From Hymenopellis radicata (taxonomy: Eukaryota; Basidiomycota; Agaricomycetes; Agaricales; Physalacriaceae): a stretch of DNA of 64,000 nt. The stretch's first letter is position 1, and each line of letters starts with the position of its first letter. A program made the translations under genes and the position numbers. The DNA is taken from NCBI GenBank assembly GCA_015501595.1, contig JADNRX010000205.1, forward strand, positions 1-64,000, given 5' to 3'. Below, piece after piece: positions 42,765 to 53,714 of this stretch. The notes below the pieces were generated by a model, which did no database searches, was not told the DNA's origin, and was given only the letters and a program-made list of their open reading frames with translations.

Positions 42765-45700
42765 TTATATACACGTTCCTCTTAATGTAATAAACGCAGC
42801 GGGGCACGGAGAGTCGATATCGGCGCGGCGCGAAATGCTCAAGAGAGCATTTCGCATACCGGCGACGAAATCATTACGAAATAGGAGTGGAGTGCTGGTG
42901 AATGGCATTCCTCTACGGAGACGAAGGAAGTGGCAAGGTTGCGACACTGCGCGCCGATGAAACTGATGGACATCGATTCTGAGAATAAGGGGTTCCGGAG
43001 AAGAAGGAGCAGTGGAAACGGAAATTGGAGAAGGAGGAAAGTCGTTGTCCTTGTGAGGCGAACGAGCGTTAGAATTGTCAGAGGAAGACGCGGTCTGAGA
43101 GTGATCGTAGTAGCCGTGCGGTGAAAACGGAGTAGAATCTGGGGTAGGAGGTTATGGTGGCTAGACCTGGGCACGAGTGTTGGGTGTTTAAGGGTGCACC
43201 CGGGTGCACCCGCACTCGGCACTCGGGTGCCGAGTGTATGCCCTATACGAGTAGAGTGTTATCACGGGTGCCTACCCGAGTGCGGGTGTCTGCCTTTGGC
43301 CACGAGTACCCGCGGGCAGACACCCGCCTAACACTCGCATTTTTTGCGAATTTTTGCGATTTTATTTGATTTATTTGAGCTCAAAAAACTCATCACAAAG
43401 ATGTGTTCTCGCGATCCGGCGTACCGGCCGACATCCGCGAAAGGACGCGTAAGCGTCTATCGTTCTACTCTCTCCCTCTCCCACCATCATGTCCATGGAC
43501 CGTTGCTCGACCTTGAGTCGGCAACGAAGACACTGGCGCTCGACTCTATGTCGGCGTCTATGTAATGGAGAACGACTTTAAGTCGTCTCCACAGCGGATA
43601 TATCGCCAGTCGGACGTGTAAGCCTCCCAAACGAGGCAGCAGGACTATTGGCGCTCGACTTATAGTCGACGTCCGTGTACTACAAGCAGGAGACGCTACC
43701 CGCCACGCTGAACAGCGTGCTTGAGGAGCGGGGGCGGCGGATATGGGCGCCACGTCATCTGCTAGTGACGTGGCGGATCGGTACGTCTTTTTGCTTTGTT
43801 TTTTGTCTCAGCGGTGTTCTCTTTACTACTAACCATTATTTACAGGTTACTTCCATTGTTGGCGGGTAAGCCCTCCAATGAGGCACCATACTGAATCTCT
43901 TTCCCACCTCCCCTCTTCCTTCACCCGTTCACCTCTCCACACCACTCGCATCATTGGTCATGCACCGCCGATGCTCCTCCCGCAATTGCTGGAGGATGCA
44001 GGCGTGGCATGAGGTGACCGCGAGCTGAGGTGGAGGATGTGGGTGTACACGGGTACACCTGCCACCATACACGGGTGGTCGACACTCGCGGGTGGTAAAA
44101 CACCCGCGAATGGGTGCCGCACTCGAGTGTCGCACTCGGGTGTCACTCGAGTGCGGGTGTCCGGCTCAGAGCCGCGAATGACCCGTCCTACGAGTGCGAA
44201 TGCACCCGAGTGCGCACTCGTGCCCAGGTCTAATGGTGGCTGCATCTGCAGCGGTCCCAGTAATGAAGTCGACCCCGATAAGCGCTGTCTCTGACTTTTC
44301 GGCGAGTCAGGCGTCTGCGGACGTGGGGAGTCGAAGAGACTGAGCTATATAAAGTAAACATATTAGCCTCCATTTCAATGTCTGCTAAACAGTTACTTAC
44401 CGCGGAACATGCCGCCCATACCCATCGCCCCGAGCCCGTTCATGCCCATCCCATTCATACCCATCCCGCCCATCATCATCATTGGATTGAACTGGTTCCC
44501 CATCATGGCCATCGGGTTCATCATGTTTATCATCCCGGGATTCATACCCATCCTCCGGTTGAACATCATCGACATCGGGTTCTGCCCCAGCAAAGGCATG
44601 TTCTGCAGCGTCGTCTGCCTAGCGGGACGTGTCTCCTGCTGTACTGCGCCCGCATTCGCTCGCGCCGCCTGTTCCCGCTGACTGCGGGGTTGCGCCAATT
44701 TCACTTCAATCTGGAGATGGTTTGTTAGCGGATGCGAGTACGAGTTAGTTCGTCGCCACATACCTGCTTGTCATCCATCATTAGATGCTTTCCGACCAGT
44801 TGATCCGTGTTGGTGGCATCTTCAAAAGTGACAAATCCGAACCCTTTTGAACGTCCGGATTCGCGATCGAGCATAACAGTCGCGTCGACGACTGGGTCCG
44901 ATGAGCGTCCGATGTCTGCTCCCGACGCCCCGTCACCTCTGAGGATGTCTCCCGCGCACGCCCGGAGAATGCACCTCTTCTGACGTGTTTAGACTCAGAA
45001 AAGTGCTCGGCGCCGCTGACTGGCGACCTAGCGTTTGTCCCTGATACACGGCAGCAGAGGGTCAGATGAGATGTTCTGGAGACGTCCGCCAACAGCGAAA
45101 GCACGTCCCGACGGAGTCAGAATCGCTTACATCCAGTCTCCGAGTCTAAAGTTTGTTCTGGGATTCGGTGGATTGCGAAGATGGTAAAGTCGTGTCGGGA
45201 CGCGTTAAGTTGTCGGGCGAATAACGCGAAAGTTGGGTGGGCAGAGGCGGAATCTGGAGCATCTGCGGCCGATGGGCAGGCTGCTGCTGGCGCTGGGTCT
45301 TGTGCATGTCGAGCAGGTCGACGCGACGTAGCTTGTGAAACGGCTCAAGGTCATGCTCGAGCGCAGGCGGAAGACGGACGTGGGCAGCAAGCTCTGATAG
45401 AGAAAGGGCGGTTCAGGCCTATAACCACTCATCAGCGTCAGGTAACGAAGTAAAGAAAAAACGTCAAAGTGAAATTCGTCACACAGAGAACAAAGTAAGA
45501 ATGGAGAGTGTATGCTCACCTCGTCGTGCGACTTGAACACTGCCCAGATTGTGCCGTCGTGTACTGTCCATAGGTTGAGCGGCGCTGGGAGCCGATACTG
45601 TATCCGTCTGCATTTAATATACTGTCGCGGCAACCGAGCAGAAGGCTACGTACATTTGGCGAGAAAATCACATCCGCGAGAAAGCGCTCCGGCGGGTCGG

Positions 45701-45990
45701 GCAGTCCAAGGAACTGTGTTGCCAGTTAGAACTATAGCGGCGTCTGCAAATGAATCATTTACTTACGCGTACGACTCTGGACCGAGTAACGAGAAACGCC
45801 TCGATGGACGGCGTCGCGGACAAGTGCGAGTCTGTGGATGAAAAGTCGCTGCCACCAACGCTGCCGCTCGACGACGCGTGTGAGAGCTCGACTCACAATA
45901 TCCATATCGGCAACCTCATTGGAGGGTTTACGCCAGCACGCGTTCAATCCAACGCCATCCAAGTCGTAAAGCGGCGATCCGGGTGAGAGA
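42765..45990 (-). pseudogene. RRM RNA-binding gene, degenerate and interrupted by a hAT-like element
   Basis: The clear core is DATVMLDRESGRSKGFGFVTF and EDATNTDQLVGKHLMMDDKQ, then after an intron IEVKLAQPRSQREQ and a Met/Gly-rich tail (44900-44400). RNP1 is KGFGFVTF; the IEVK-AQPR end is typical of Hrp1/hnRNP-type RRMs. A further intron leads to a Ser/Pro-rich exon (SLFDSPRPQTPDSPKSQRQR) into which the element 43162-44232 is inserted; the continuation PPTPDSTPFSPHGYYD reaches 42765. In the reconstructed joint a TAA stands where CAA would give Gln. Upstream (45150-45990) are frame-broken exons with FLGLPDPPERFLADVIFSPN, TVHDGTIWAVFKSHDE and NPPNPRTNFRLGDWM, the last like the start of a RanBP2-type zinc finger. 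Whether these belong to the same gene is unclear. Confidence 0.6.
43162..44232. mobile_element. hAT-like non-autonomous element (1,071 bp, 8-bp TSD)
   Basis: Perfect 18-bp TIRs TAGACCTGGGCACGAGTG at both ends, with the TSD ATGGTGGC at 43154-43161 and 44233-44240. Both subterminal regions are crowded with CACTCGGGTG/CACCCGAGTG repeats, as in hAT elements whose transposase binds subterminal motifs. The interior (43390-44000) has no recognised transposase. It lies in a coding exon of the RRM gene. Confidence 0.92.
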
Positions 45991-46028
45991 GGAAAGAGAG
46001 AGAGGAAGAAGAAGAGTGATGAGGACTG

Positions 46029-46097
46029 ATCGAGTCGTCTCAATTTTGGCCCGTGTCGTCTCGATTTTGGCCCACGGGCCAAAATCGAGACGACTCT
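46029..46097. repeat. Inverted repeat GAGTCGTCTC...GAGACGACTC
   Basis: GAGTCGTCTCAATTTTGGCC is followed by a second direct copy and then the inverted copy ending GAGACGACTC (46076-46097). Arms of 22 bp have one mismatch. It is probably a collapsed MITE end. Confidence 0.75.
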
Positions 46098-47640
46098 GAT
46101 CTGCTGGACAAACAGCGCCAAATAAAGACGTGTTTACTCTCTCCTCCCACTCAACGCGTCTTCGTCGTCTGCGTGCTCGTCGTGGGAAGACTACGACAAG
46201 TCGTAGTCCTCCCACGCCTCTTTCTTTCGTCCTCCAAGATGGCTGGCCCGCTGGAGTGCTGGCTGTGGACCGCGCGCCCGCCCATCGAACGCAACCATGG
46301 ACGCGGCAACAGCTGGAAAAACGTATTGACTGCGAAGCTTTGGCTTGACCCCAATGGTTTTGACAGCCAGGGCGATATGTCACTGCACCAGCTGCCTGCC
46401 ACGACGCACATTTCCAGCCGCGCTGTCACCGCTGACGCCGTTCGCTGCCACCAGCACTTCGAGCCATCACCCGCGGATCTGGCCAGCTTTGGCGCACGGG
46501 AGTCGTCGCCGCCACATCCACATCTAACCTTGTCACTGTCGCCATCGCCATCGTCGTGCTTGCTCTCCTCATCATCGCCACGTTGCCTATCACGCCCCAC
46601 ATTTCCGTCCTACGTCCATGGCTCCAACGCGTCTGCCGTACATCGTTCAGGATCATACTGCTTGCTCGACATGCCTGTTCCGCGCCATGCGTGGCTTCTT
46701 TCGTCAGTGTTAGTCTTCGTGAGTCTTTTTGAGTCTTCGCATTAACATTGTACTGACTGCCACAGTCTCCATGTCAAACACGATCTCCTCTGTTGCCTGG
46801 CTGTTGCTCATCACCCTCATCCACTACCAACTTCGCTATGGCAGTGAAGGATGACACAACACTGACGTTCTCATCGACGCGACTGGAACTTCCTGGTATG
46901 TTCGACCTTCTTTCCGTTCTTATCTTACCCTTACTAACCCATCCCTTAGACTCATCCCACTACAACTACACGGCCCATGCGACTATGACGACTATACACC
47001 ACGTCTCCTGCAACTGCGACTATACCGACCGATGTGTGCCATCCACCAACTTGAGGCTCTTGGACCTCCCCCGCACAACCCAGGATGTCCAAAAATGGGA
47101 ACGAGAAGAATTCCCTGGCTATCAAACGCACTCCCGCCCATCGACTATGAGGCACTCCGAGCCACAACTATCATCTATCAACCTGCTCACTCCATCCTGT
47201 GCTGGTGGACCTGATGAGGGCGACGTCGCTCATTTCTCACACGCCGTCATCATTGTTATTTTTCCTTGTTCGTCGGCGTCGATCTTCTCCTTCATTTTTT
47301 CCTGTACTGTATTTCCTCCTGATTTCTGTCTATGCTATCGGTGAGCTTTATTATTCGCAGGATATTCCGCTCTCATTCCGAACCAGACGAGCATTGGGTA
47401 CTGGTTTCATATATTCCTTTAACGATGCGAGTACGGTCGCGAAGGCGACGCATACGAAACATCGGCCTCATGAATCGGAAACTTTGGGATCCCTCTTCGC
47501 AAGTCTGGATTGCGCGTCATGCGACCTACCGAGGCAAGGCTCGCCACCACTACGACTACACGCGACTTCTGCCACTACGACAATACTTGTCGTACGTTGT
47601 CCACCGTTTTCCTCTATGTTTTCTTACTAAACATTGTTGA
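46098..47640 (+). other. Possible multi-exon gene, not identified
   Basis: An open frame of about 230 codons runs to 46745. An alternative frame here encodes a good membrane helix (NLVTVAIAIVVLALLIIATL, about 46520-46580) followed by an Arg-rich segment. GT...CCACAG (about 46719-46766) and GT...CCTTAG (about 46893-46950) pairs look like introns, and downstream frames continue, but I cannot build a single consistent protein. No family is recognised. It may equally be the left part of the transposon that carries the 48278 transposase. Confidence 0.25.
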
Positions 47641-47691
47641 CAGCTTCCTCGGATGGTCCGATTATCCCGCAAGGTGAAGCACAGCCACAGG

Positions 47692-47742
47692 CAAGGCTTC
47701 AAACTTCACATCCGCGTGACCACTGTGAAGTTTGAAGCCTTG
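47692..47742. repeat. Perfect 19-bp hairpin
   Basis: CAAGGCTTCAAACTTCACA (47692-47710), a 13-bp loop, then its exact reverse complement (47724-47742), directly followed by AACCCTAACCCTAG. Confidence 0.92.
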
Positions 47743-48277
47743 AGAACCCTAACCCTAGCTAACTTTCCTTGCAGGCGTGTCCGAGCTACAAGATACTCAA
47801 TAACGCTGTCCGACCTACATACCCAACAATGCTGTCCATCGAGAAGGGCAGCCACTCGCCTCTTGCACTCCGGAAGACATTCTTGTCATCGTTTGCGACG
47901 TTCTCGTCATTGCCATGAGTACGACGGCTACACGCCACACATCTCGTGGCAAATATGATGCAGCGTATACCATGGAGGCGAATTTACCTTGTCGTTTCTT
48001 CTGGTCTTTACGATTACTTTTGCATGTACAGTGTTACCTCTTTTCCAACAGCTTTTTTGTTAGGTCCGTTGGGCTACTTAATGTTCGTACAATTAGTCTC
48101 TACTTCGTGTCGATACTGATATTAATATCTCAACAGTATTACATTGTAATCCGAGTTTGTTATTTTGACACGCCGCCCACCCTGTAAGCAATAAGTGAGA
48201 AACGTGGCCAAAAATTTCGACTACGAGGTCCCCGTCTGCCAGCCCCTGTCTCCCGATCGCCTCTGTTTCATACCACT

Positions 48278-51200
48278 ATGTCGATTTTTGAGCCTGCTGT
48301 GGTAAAGCACCTTTGGAAGGCCTCTCTTCCAGCAAAGGATGCGAAAACTCTCGACGCCGAATGGAAGAAGAACGTAAGTGTTATTTTGGACCTGCGCGAA
48401 CATCGTCTCAAATATTGGACTAGGTTGAAACTCGCGTGGCGACATGGAAGAAGAAGGACAGCGACAACCTTGCGTCCGACGCACAGCTCCTCTTCGAAGC
48501 CGAGTGTGTCGAATATGTCACTCGCATTTACAATGCCACGACAGCGCACGGAAATGCGAAGGGTTCAAAGGCCATCCCTCCCAAACTCCCACTTTCTGTT
48601 CCGATTCTGGGTCCTCGCTTCCGAGCTCCAACCTATCTCGAACAGTATAAACGTAACGGCAATGCCAAGGTTGTACCGGACGTTCTGGATCTCGTGCCTC
48701 TCACTATTCTTCATCCTTTTTACCTGGTCAATGCCGGAGTCGACAACTGCCCACAATGTGGTTCTACGGAGACAAGCTGGAGGGATGGTGGCTGGACCGG
48801 CGCTGGTCCGCGTGACGTTCATGGCGCACGAGTAGAAGAACGAGCAGTTGGCTATCAGCTCCGCTGCCGGAACTGCAAGCAGAATGGTTCTGCACATTAC
48901 TGCTTTGCCTTGACAAACATGACCTTCTGGCAGAATTGGGAGCCTTGGAAGATTCCTCGTAAGATTCCCTTTCCCTCTCTAATTGATGTGCACTGACTTG
49001 ACATATAGGTGGTGTCCCAATCTTTTTAAGCCGTTCTGCTGTTTCGCGCGAACTTTTCGACATTATTGCGGAACTACGCCTTTCCTCGACTGCAGCCGGC
49101 TTAGCCGAGAACATTAAGTGTACGTCAAACCTTCTGTATCTTCGGTAGATGTTGATATCCTTTTCTACAGAGCTCCACCTGCTTGAAATAAAGCAGTGTA
49201 CATATGAGTACTTGCAGCACCTTAAGGCTGCCAAACCAGCACTTTTCTCCAAGCCAGTCCTTGAGATGCGGAAGGACGCTGTGGTCTCTATTTCAGCGGA
49301 TCTTATCACCGACCTTTATGAACTCTTCTCTGCGAAAGCACGACAAGCAGAGTCTTGCAAATATCTGCGTACTCTCTCAGGTAGGTTTGATCTCACTCAA
49401 CTTCGAAGATTTCCTGATGCCCGTTTACAGCAATCTCGCTGTCTACTGACGCGACGTTCAAGGCCCCAGCCAAGGCGAAGATTGTGCAGAAGGACGGGAC
49501 CGCGAACGCAACCCCTCAAAGGTGGCATTGTCTCGTTTTTGAACGAAAAGAACGAGATTGTTGATTGGGTATGTGTTTTTTGATGTTCTTCGTTCGTTCA
49601 TAATTAAATTCATTCCGTAGCGAATCTGCATGACACAGGCAAACACCGAACTACAAGAAATGCTCGCGGGACTCAAACGGAGATGCGACTTGCTCCGTGT
49701 CGCGTATCCCGAAATGTTAATCGCTGATAACTGCTGTCATGTTCGCGGCAGCGTCATCAAGGTCATTCCGTCAATCAAGGTCGCCCAGGATATTTGGCAT
49801 TTGCTTATGAGGTACGTCGGGTTCATGTTGATGTGATCTATTCCTCACGTTCCTGTTTAGGATGCTTCTTGTAATTCTGAATGGGAGTCGGAACCCTCAT
49901 CGTCGAAATGTTGCTGAGGATATTGTGAACGCGTTACTGAAGAAACGTTCTCAACAAGGGAGCGGCGCTGAGTACTGGTCACGTGAAGAACAAGTTCGAC
50001 GCTTCAAGGACGTTTATGAGAAGTACGCCCAGCTTGGTGAAGTCTGGACGGCTGCTGCAGACAAAGTATTTAATGTTCTCCTTTTGTGTTCTAAATAGTG
50101 TATAATATGATTATCTAGGTTTACAGTGATCAACTGGCGCATGTACAGAAAGGCTGCCTTTCTCGTACGCGAAACGATGTGCTTTCTGATGGAAGTCGGA
50201 TCGAGGGCTCTCATAAAGGGTGGAACTCCATCCAGCGATCCTTCTCGAGCGGGATCGAGAACTTTCTCGCATTATCGCACGACTTCGTGCTTCGTCGGAA
50301 TATCCGTGTCATTCAGAAACACGGAGACGGCTCTCGCTTTGGACTCTCAACGAACGGTTGCCATCATGTTGGCCTCGTTGATGCAATAAACCGTCTTTTC
50401 AATGAATTGGCGCGCACACATGTCGGACCTGGGAATACGGAACTGGCGCTGCTACCGACCCTTGCAGACATTGCCAGCAAGGAGTTCTTTGGACTAGCGC
50501 CGTCAGAGTTGTCCTTGGATACACTGATTCCTTTTGATGATATCAAGGAGGAAGAGCCATTCGATCAGCTCGAGTCTCTTCTTGGGGAGGACCTTCCAGA
50601 TGTTGGAACCATAGCTCATCAGCTGGAGATTGATCCAGTTCTCTTATCGCAGCCTCGGACAGCGACAGTTACTTCAGTGGCCCAGTTACCGAGTATGCCG
50701 GCCCCTACTCCCACCGCTCCAGTGCCTACTCCCGCTCTGATCTCATCTGTTCAAGCATCAGCATCAGTCGACGGGTCGAGCAGTATTGTTCCTCAGAAGC
50801 GCGGCGCTGCTGACCTTGACGGCCATGATGAAAACTCATCGATAAGCCCATCGTTGATGCTGATGGACATAACAGAGTCGATAGCTATCCGAAATGCGAA
50901 ACGGATACGTTTAGGACAAACCGCCAGGTGAACCGTCGCCTTCCCCAAGTACAACGGCCTCCGCACCTGCACCTGGATCAAGTACCGCAGTTCCACCTAT
51001 CCCGAGTGCTGGTCCCATTCATCCTTTCTTCTCGAAGTCGGGAGATGCAAACGGGAATGTAGCTCCGAACCACAGTCATCTATCATCTTTGCGACTACCA
51101 CTTCCAAGTCCACCATCTGCTCCCGAACTTAAAACGCAGCTGACACGGTCTCAGCTGCTTCTGCTTCGCTATACGAACATCGACGCCCGCTGTCTGAATA

Positions 51201-52219
51201 TCACCTCCAACGTGCAGTTCTATCTATTTATGGATCTACGCGCCAAACATCAGTGGTCGACATTCACGATGAGTCCTCGGAAGTGGACCGCGGCAACAAG
51301 TACATATAATGACGCACTTGTTGCACTACTTTCAGCGAAGCCAAAATCAGAAGAATACATCGCCAAGGTCCCGAAGGCACTAATGGAGAAGCTGAGCGAG
51401 GTCGAAGGTAAAATCCTTCAACGTCTGTCTACAAACAAGTTTACATGTAAGTCCTTCTCTTTTACAGAGCAATTTCACTGTACTCATCAGTTCTCAGCGG
51501 CGAAGAACACAGAAACGTTTTGGAGGAAACATTGCTTTGCAGTTCCTCTGATGAAGCTTGATACGGGCGCGAAGGACGAGGATCCCGTTGCATCTGAGTC
51601 TCTAGAGGGGAATAGTACAGTTGTGAGCGCAAAACAGTCCACTACCTCGACTGTCTCTGCGAACACGAATGAGAACGCGCTGAAGGCAAAGACTCTGGTA
51701 CGCAAAGTTATTTTGTTGACATATCTCCTTCTGACATGATTATATACTTAGCGCAAGGCGCCTGTCTGTCAGCGATGCATGCAGCTACTCAATCCAGGCG
51801 GAAAGCGATCACCCCTCAATCACAAACGAGACTATTGCTCGGACGGCGTATGTCGCAAGTCAAAAGTGGATGACATGCTACCGCCTTGGCCACAACCAGC
51901 AGGAGTTTATATCAACGGGTCAACATTCGATGCCATGGCTTTCTTGGCTGCAATACGAACTCTATACACCAAGACTCTCAATGACAACCTTCGGCGGGAG
52001 GATTACGAGCTTGAAGACGATGCACTCGGGAGTTCGTTAGCATCGCGACTTACCACGGATGTTCAACCAAACCAATCACTTTTCCAAATGTACAGAGACT
52101 TTTCTCTTGCGGACAACACAGCAGAGGATCTTGTCGTGATAGTAGAAGGTACTCGCTACCTTCGCGTTGATTGTTTGGATGACTGTTCAGGCGCTACAAT
52201 ACTGACACATCCCTTGTAA
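48278..52219 (+). CDS. DDE-like transposase of an Agaricomycete DNA transposon
   Basis: A multi-exon gene from MSIFEPAVVKHLWKASLP. Exon 2 (from about 48424) carries a zinc-ribbon-like CPQCG...LRCRNCKQNG (about 48748-48885). Later exons hold SISADLITDLYELF, STDATFKAPAK (about 49441), LIADNCCHVRGSVIKVIP (about 49718), WHLLMR, NPHRRNVAEDI, then LSDGSRIEGSHKGWNSIQR (about 50190) and a Pro/Ser-rich linker. The last exon has CQRCMQLL...NHKRDYCSDGVC (51767-51850). The Asp in STDATF, the Asp in IADNCC and the Glu in SRIEGSHKGWN are my candidates for the RNase-H catalytic triad. I recognise the pattern from other mushroom genomes but not a formal superfamily; it lacks the KDZ signatures. Two one-base shifts (a C4 run near 49511; about 50930 after RLGQT) break it. 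Confidence 0.65.
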
Positions 52220-52254
52220 TGAATATAGTATTCCAGATGTATATAAAAGCTAGC

Positions 52255-53075
52255 CTACATTTCTAATAAGCATGGATTATTCGAGTCGTAACCTTTTGCC
52301 CACTTCAATACGTACCGCGCAGCAGAACGATGAAGTCTAGGTGCGCGAATAGTGTCACCGTCTATGTCTCGCATTGCCGCAGTAAGAATACTAACATGAT
52401 ACCCTCCCATCTCGAGGATATCAAGAGTGCCGTGTACATTGGAGCCAGACCAGTGATTGGCGAACGGGACCAATGAACAGCGCATCGCGATGTTGGGAGC
52501 GAACGTCCATGCACCGGGTGCGTGACAATGCAATCTAGAACCTGCAGCTTCCGACTCGGTAAGGTTACTGCGTCGAGCAACTGTGGAGAAGCTGGCAGTA
52601 CAGTCGCGGCCATGACAGGCGTATATCTTCTCGACACACACCGGTTCATATGGTTCATACAGTGCACCCATTTTTTCGGCCGCAGTGGATATTTCGAGCG
52701 TGTCGCAGTCGTTCGGTGTGAGTAAGGATGCGACACAAAATGAGTCGAGGAGATGGCCGCAATCAAGAACCCAGACGGTTCCGAATGTTGTAGCCTTCTT
52801 GAATCCACGCGATAAGGTGACGGTGTTGAACGTTAAAGGCCGACTGCACCAACTGCAAGTCAACGACACGCTAGGTGCCTGGTTGGTGGTGATGAAAGGT
52901 TCCAAATGAGATGGCGGCATTGGCTCCAGTTCGGGAAAGAGACACGAGTCCCTGGGAGTCAGTTAGCATATATCAGCGTCAGGATAGGCAAGTATACACA
53001 CCTATTTGTTGACTGGATGACTCTTCTGTTGCCTCTCCACTCCCATGACTCTTTCTGAAAGACAGCTTCATCCAT
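52255..53075 (-). CDS. Cysteine-rich RING-like protein facing the transposase
   Basis: Two exons, 53075-53002 and 52951-52255, joined by a 50-bp GT-AG intron that keeps the frame; start MDEAVFQKESWEWRG. The product (about 256 residues) has CSWCSRPLTF, VLDCGHLLDSFC, then CVEKIYACHGRDCTASF, an arrangement like a RING or related zinc-binding fold. No clear catalytic or binding role can be assigned. Its stop is 35 bp from the transposase stop, tail to tail, so the two probably belong to one mobile element. The final third (GTLDILEMGGYHVSILTAAM) has no known motif. It looks intact, unlike its partner. Confidence 0.6.
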
Positions 53076-53538
53076 GGTACACGTTCGGGTTCAAGACGAG
53101 CGGTCTGATCACAAATATTGGCGGCCTCATAGAGTGTTTTTCGCACATCCCAAGTCTCAGACAGATTGACGAGCGTGAAATTCTTCTATTGCGGAAGGCG
53201 CATGGGTAAGCGTAGGTAGCTAACCTCGGACATGATGGCAAAAAGCCATCAGCAAGTTCCATCAATTTACCCGGATTGACATCTCCCTCCGCACAATTTT
53301 GCTTCCGCCCGGAGAACCCCCTCGCCTCAAGAACGTCGTGAGAGGCCATCTGACCCCCCTCCAAATCACCAATTTCGCGGTCTGGGTCTCCCCAGCACTT
53401 GGTTCAGGCATTTCCCCTCACTGGGTCAGCCCGGACAGTGCGTCGGGAGGGGCTGTACCAATTTCAGTTATCGGGATCCCGCCGAAGCCCTGTCTCCCCG
53501 ATTTCAGTCATTTTACACATTTCAGTCAATGTGCATAA
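53076..53538 (+). pseudogene. Possible host-gene remnant
   Basis: A plus-strand frame reads PWYTFGFKTSGLITNIGGLI and ECFSHIPSLRQIDEREILLL with a GT donor after RKAHG (about 53206); a second frame (53299-53538) reads RLKNVVRGHLTPLQITNFAV. These look like real protein fragments, but I recognise no family. They start exactly where the RING-like gene starts on the other strand, so they may mark the transposon's edge. Confidence 0.3.
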
Positions 53539-53568
53539 TAACTAATAGTACGTATTGTGTATATACTC

Positions 53569-53714
53569 CTAAATTACCGATCGTTTCCACGGACCCCTTT
53601 TTATTTCACCTTATATACCTGTTCAATGCGATTCTGAGCCCTTGCGCGTTTGCAACGGGTTCCCTGCCATTTCTGCTTGTCCCAGTTTTCGTGTTTCCAG
53701 GCTCTAAACCAACA
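53569..53714 (+). repeat. Truncated 5' LTR of the copia-type element
   Basis: These 146 bp are identical to 55085-55230, the last 146 bp of the 3' LTR. The first 37 bp of the LTR are missing here and replaced by unrelated AT-rich sequence. Confidence 0.85.

Noticed and set aside
42765..43222. Long alternative minus-strand frame rich in Leu/Arg/Thr (42839-43222)
   Set aside because: It overlaps the RRM gene's Ser/Pro-rich exon in another frame; the composition looks like a shadow.
43487..44245. Open frames inside the 43162-44232 element as a transposase
   Set aside because: They are short, made largely of the subterminal repeats, and show no catalytic or BED-finger motif.
48278..52219. KDZ (Kyakuja/Dileera/Zisupton) transposase
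   Set aside because: KDZ proteins carry different cysteine clusters; the DATF/ADNCC/GSHKGWN blocks here are another family.
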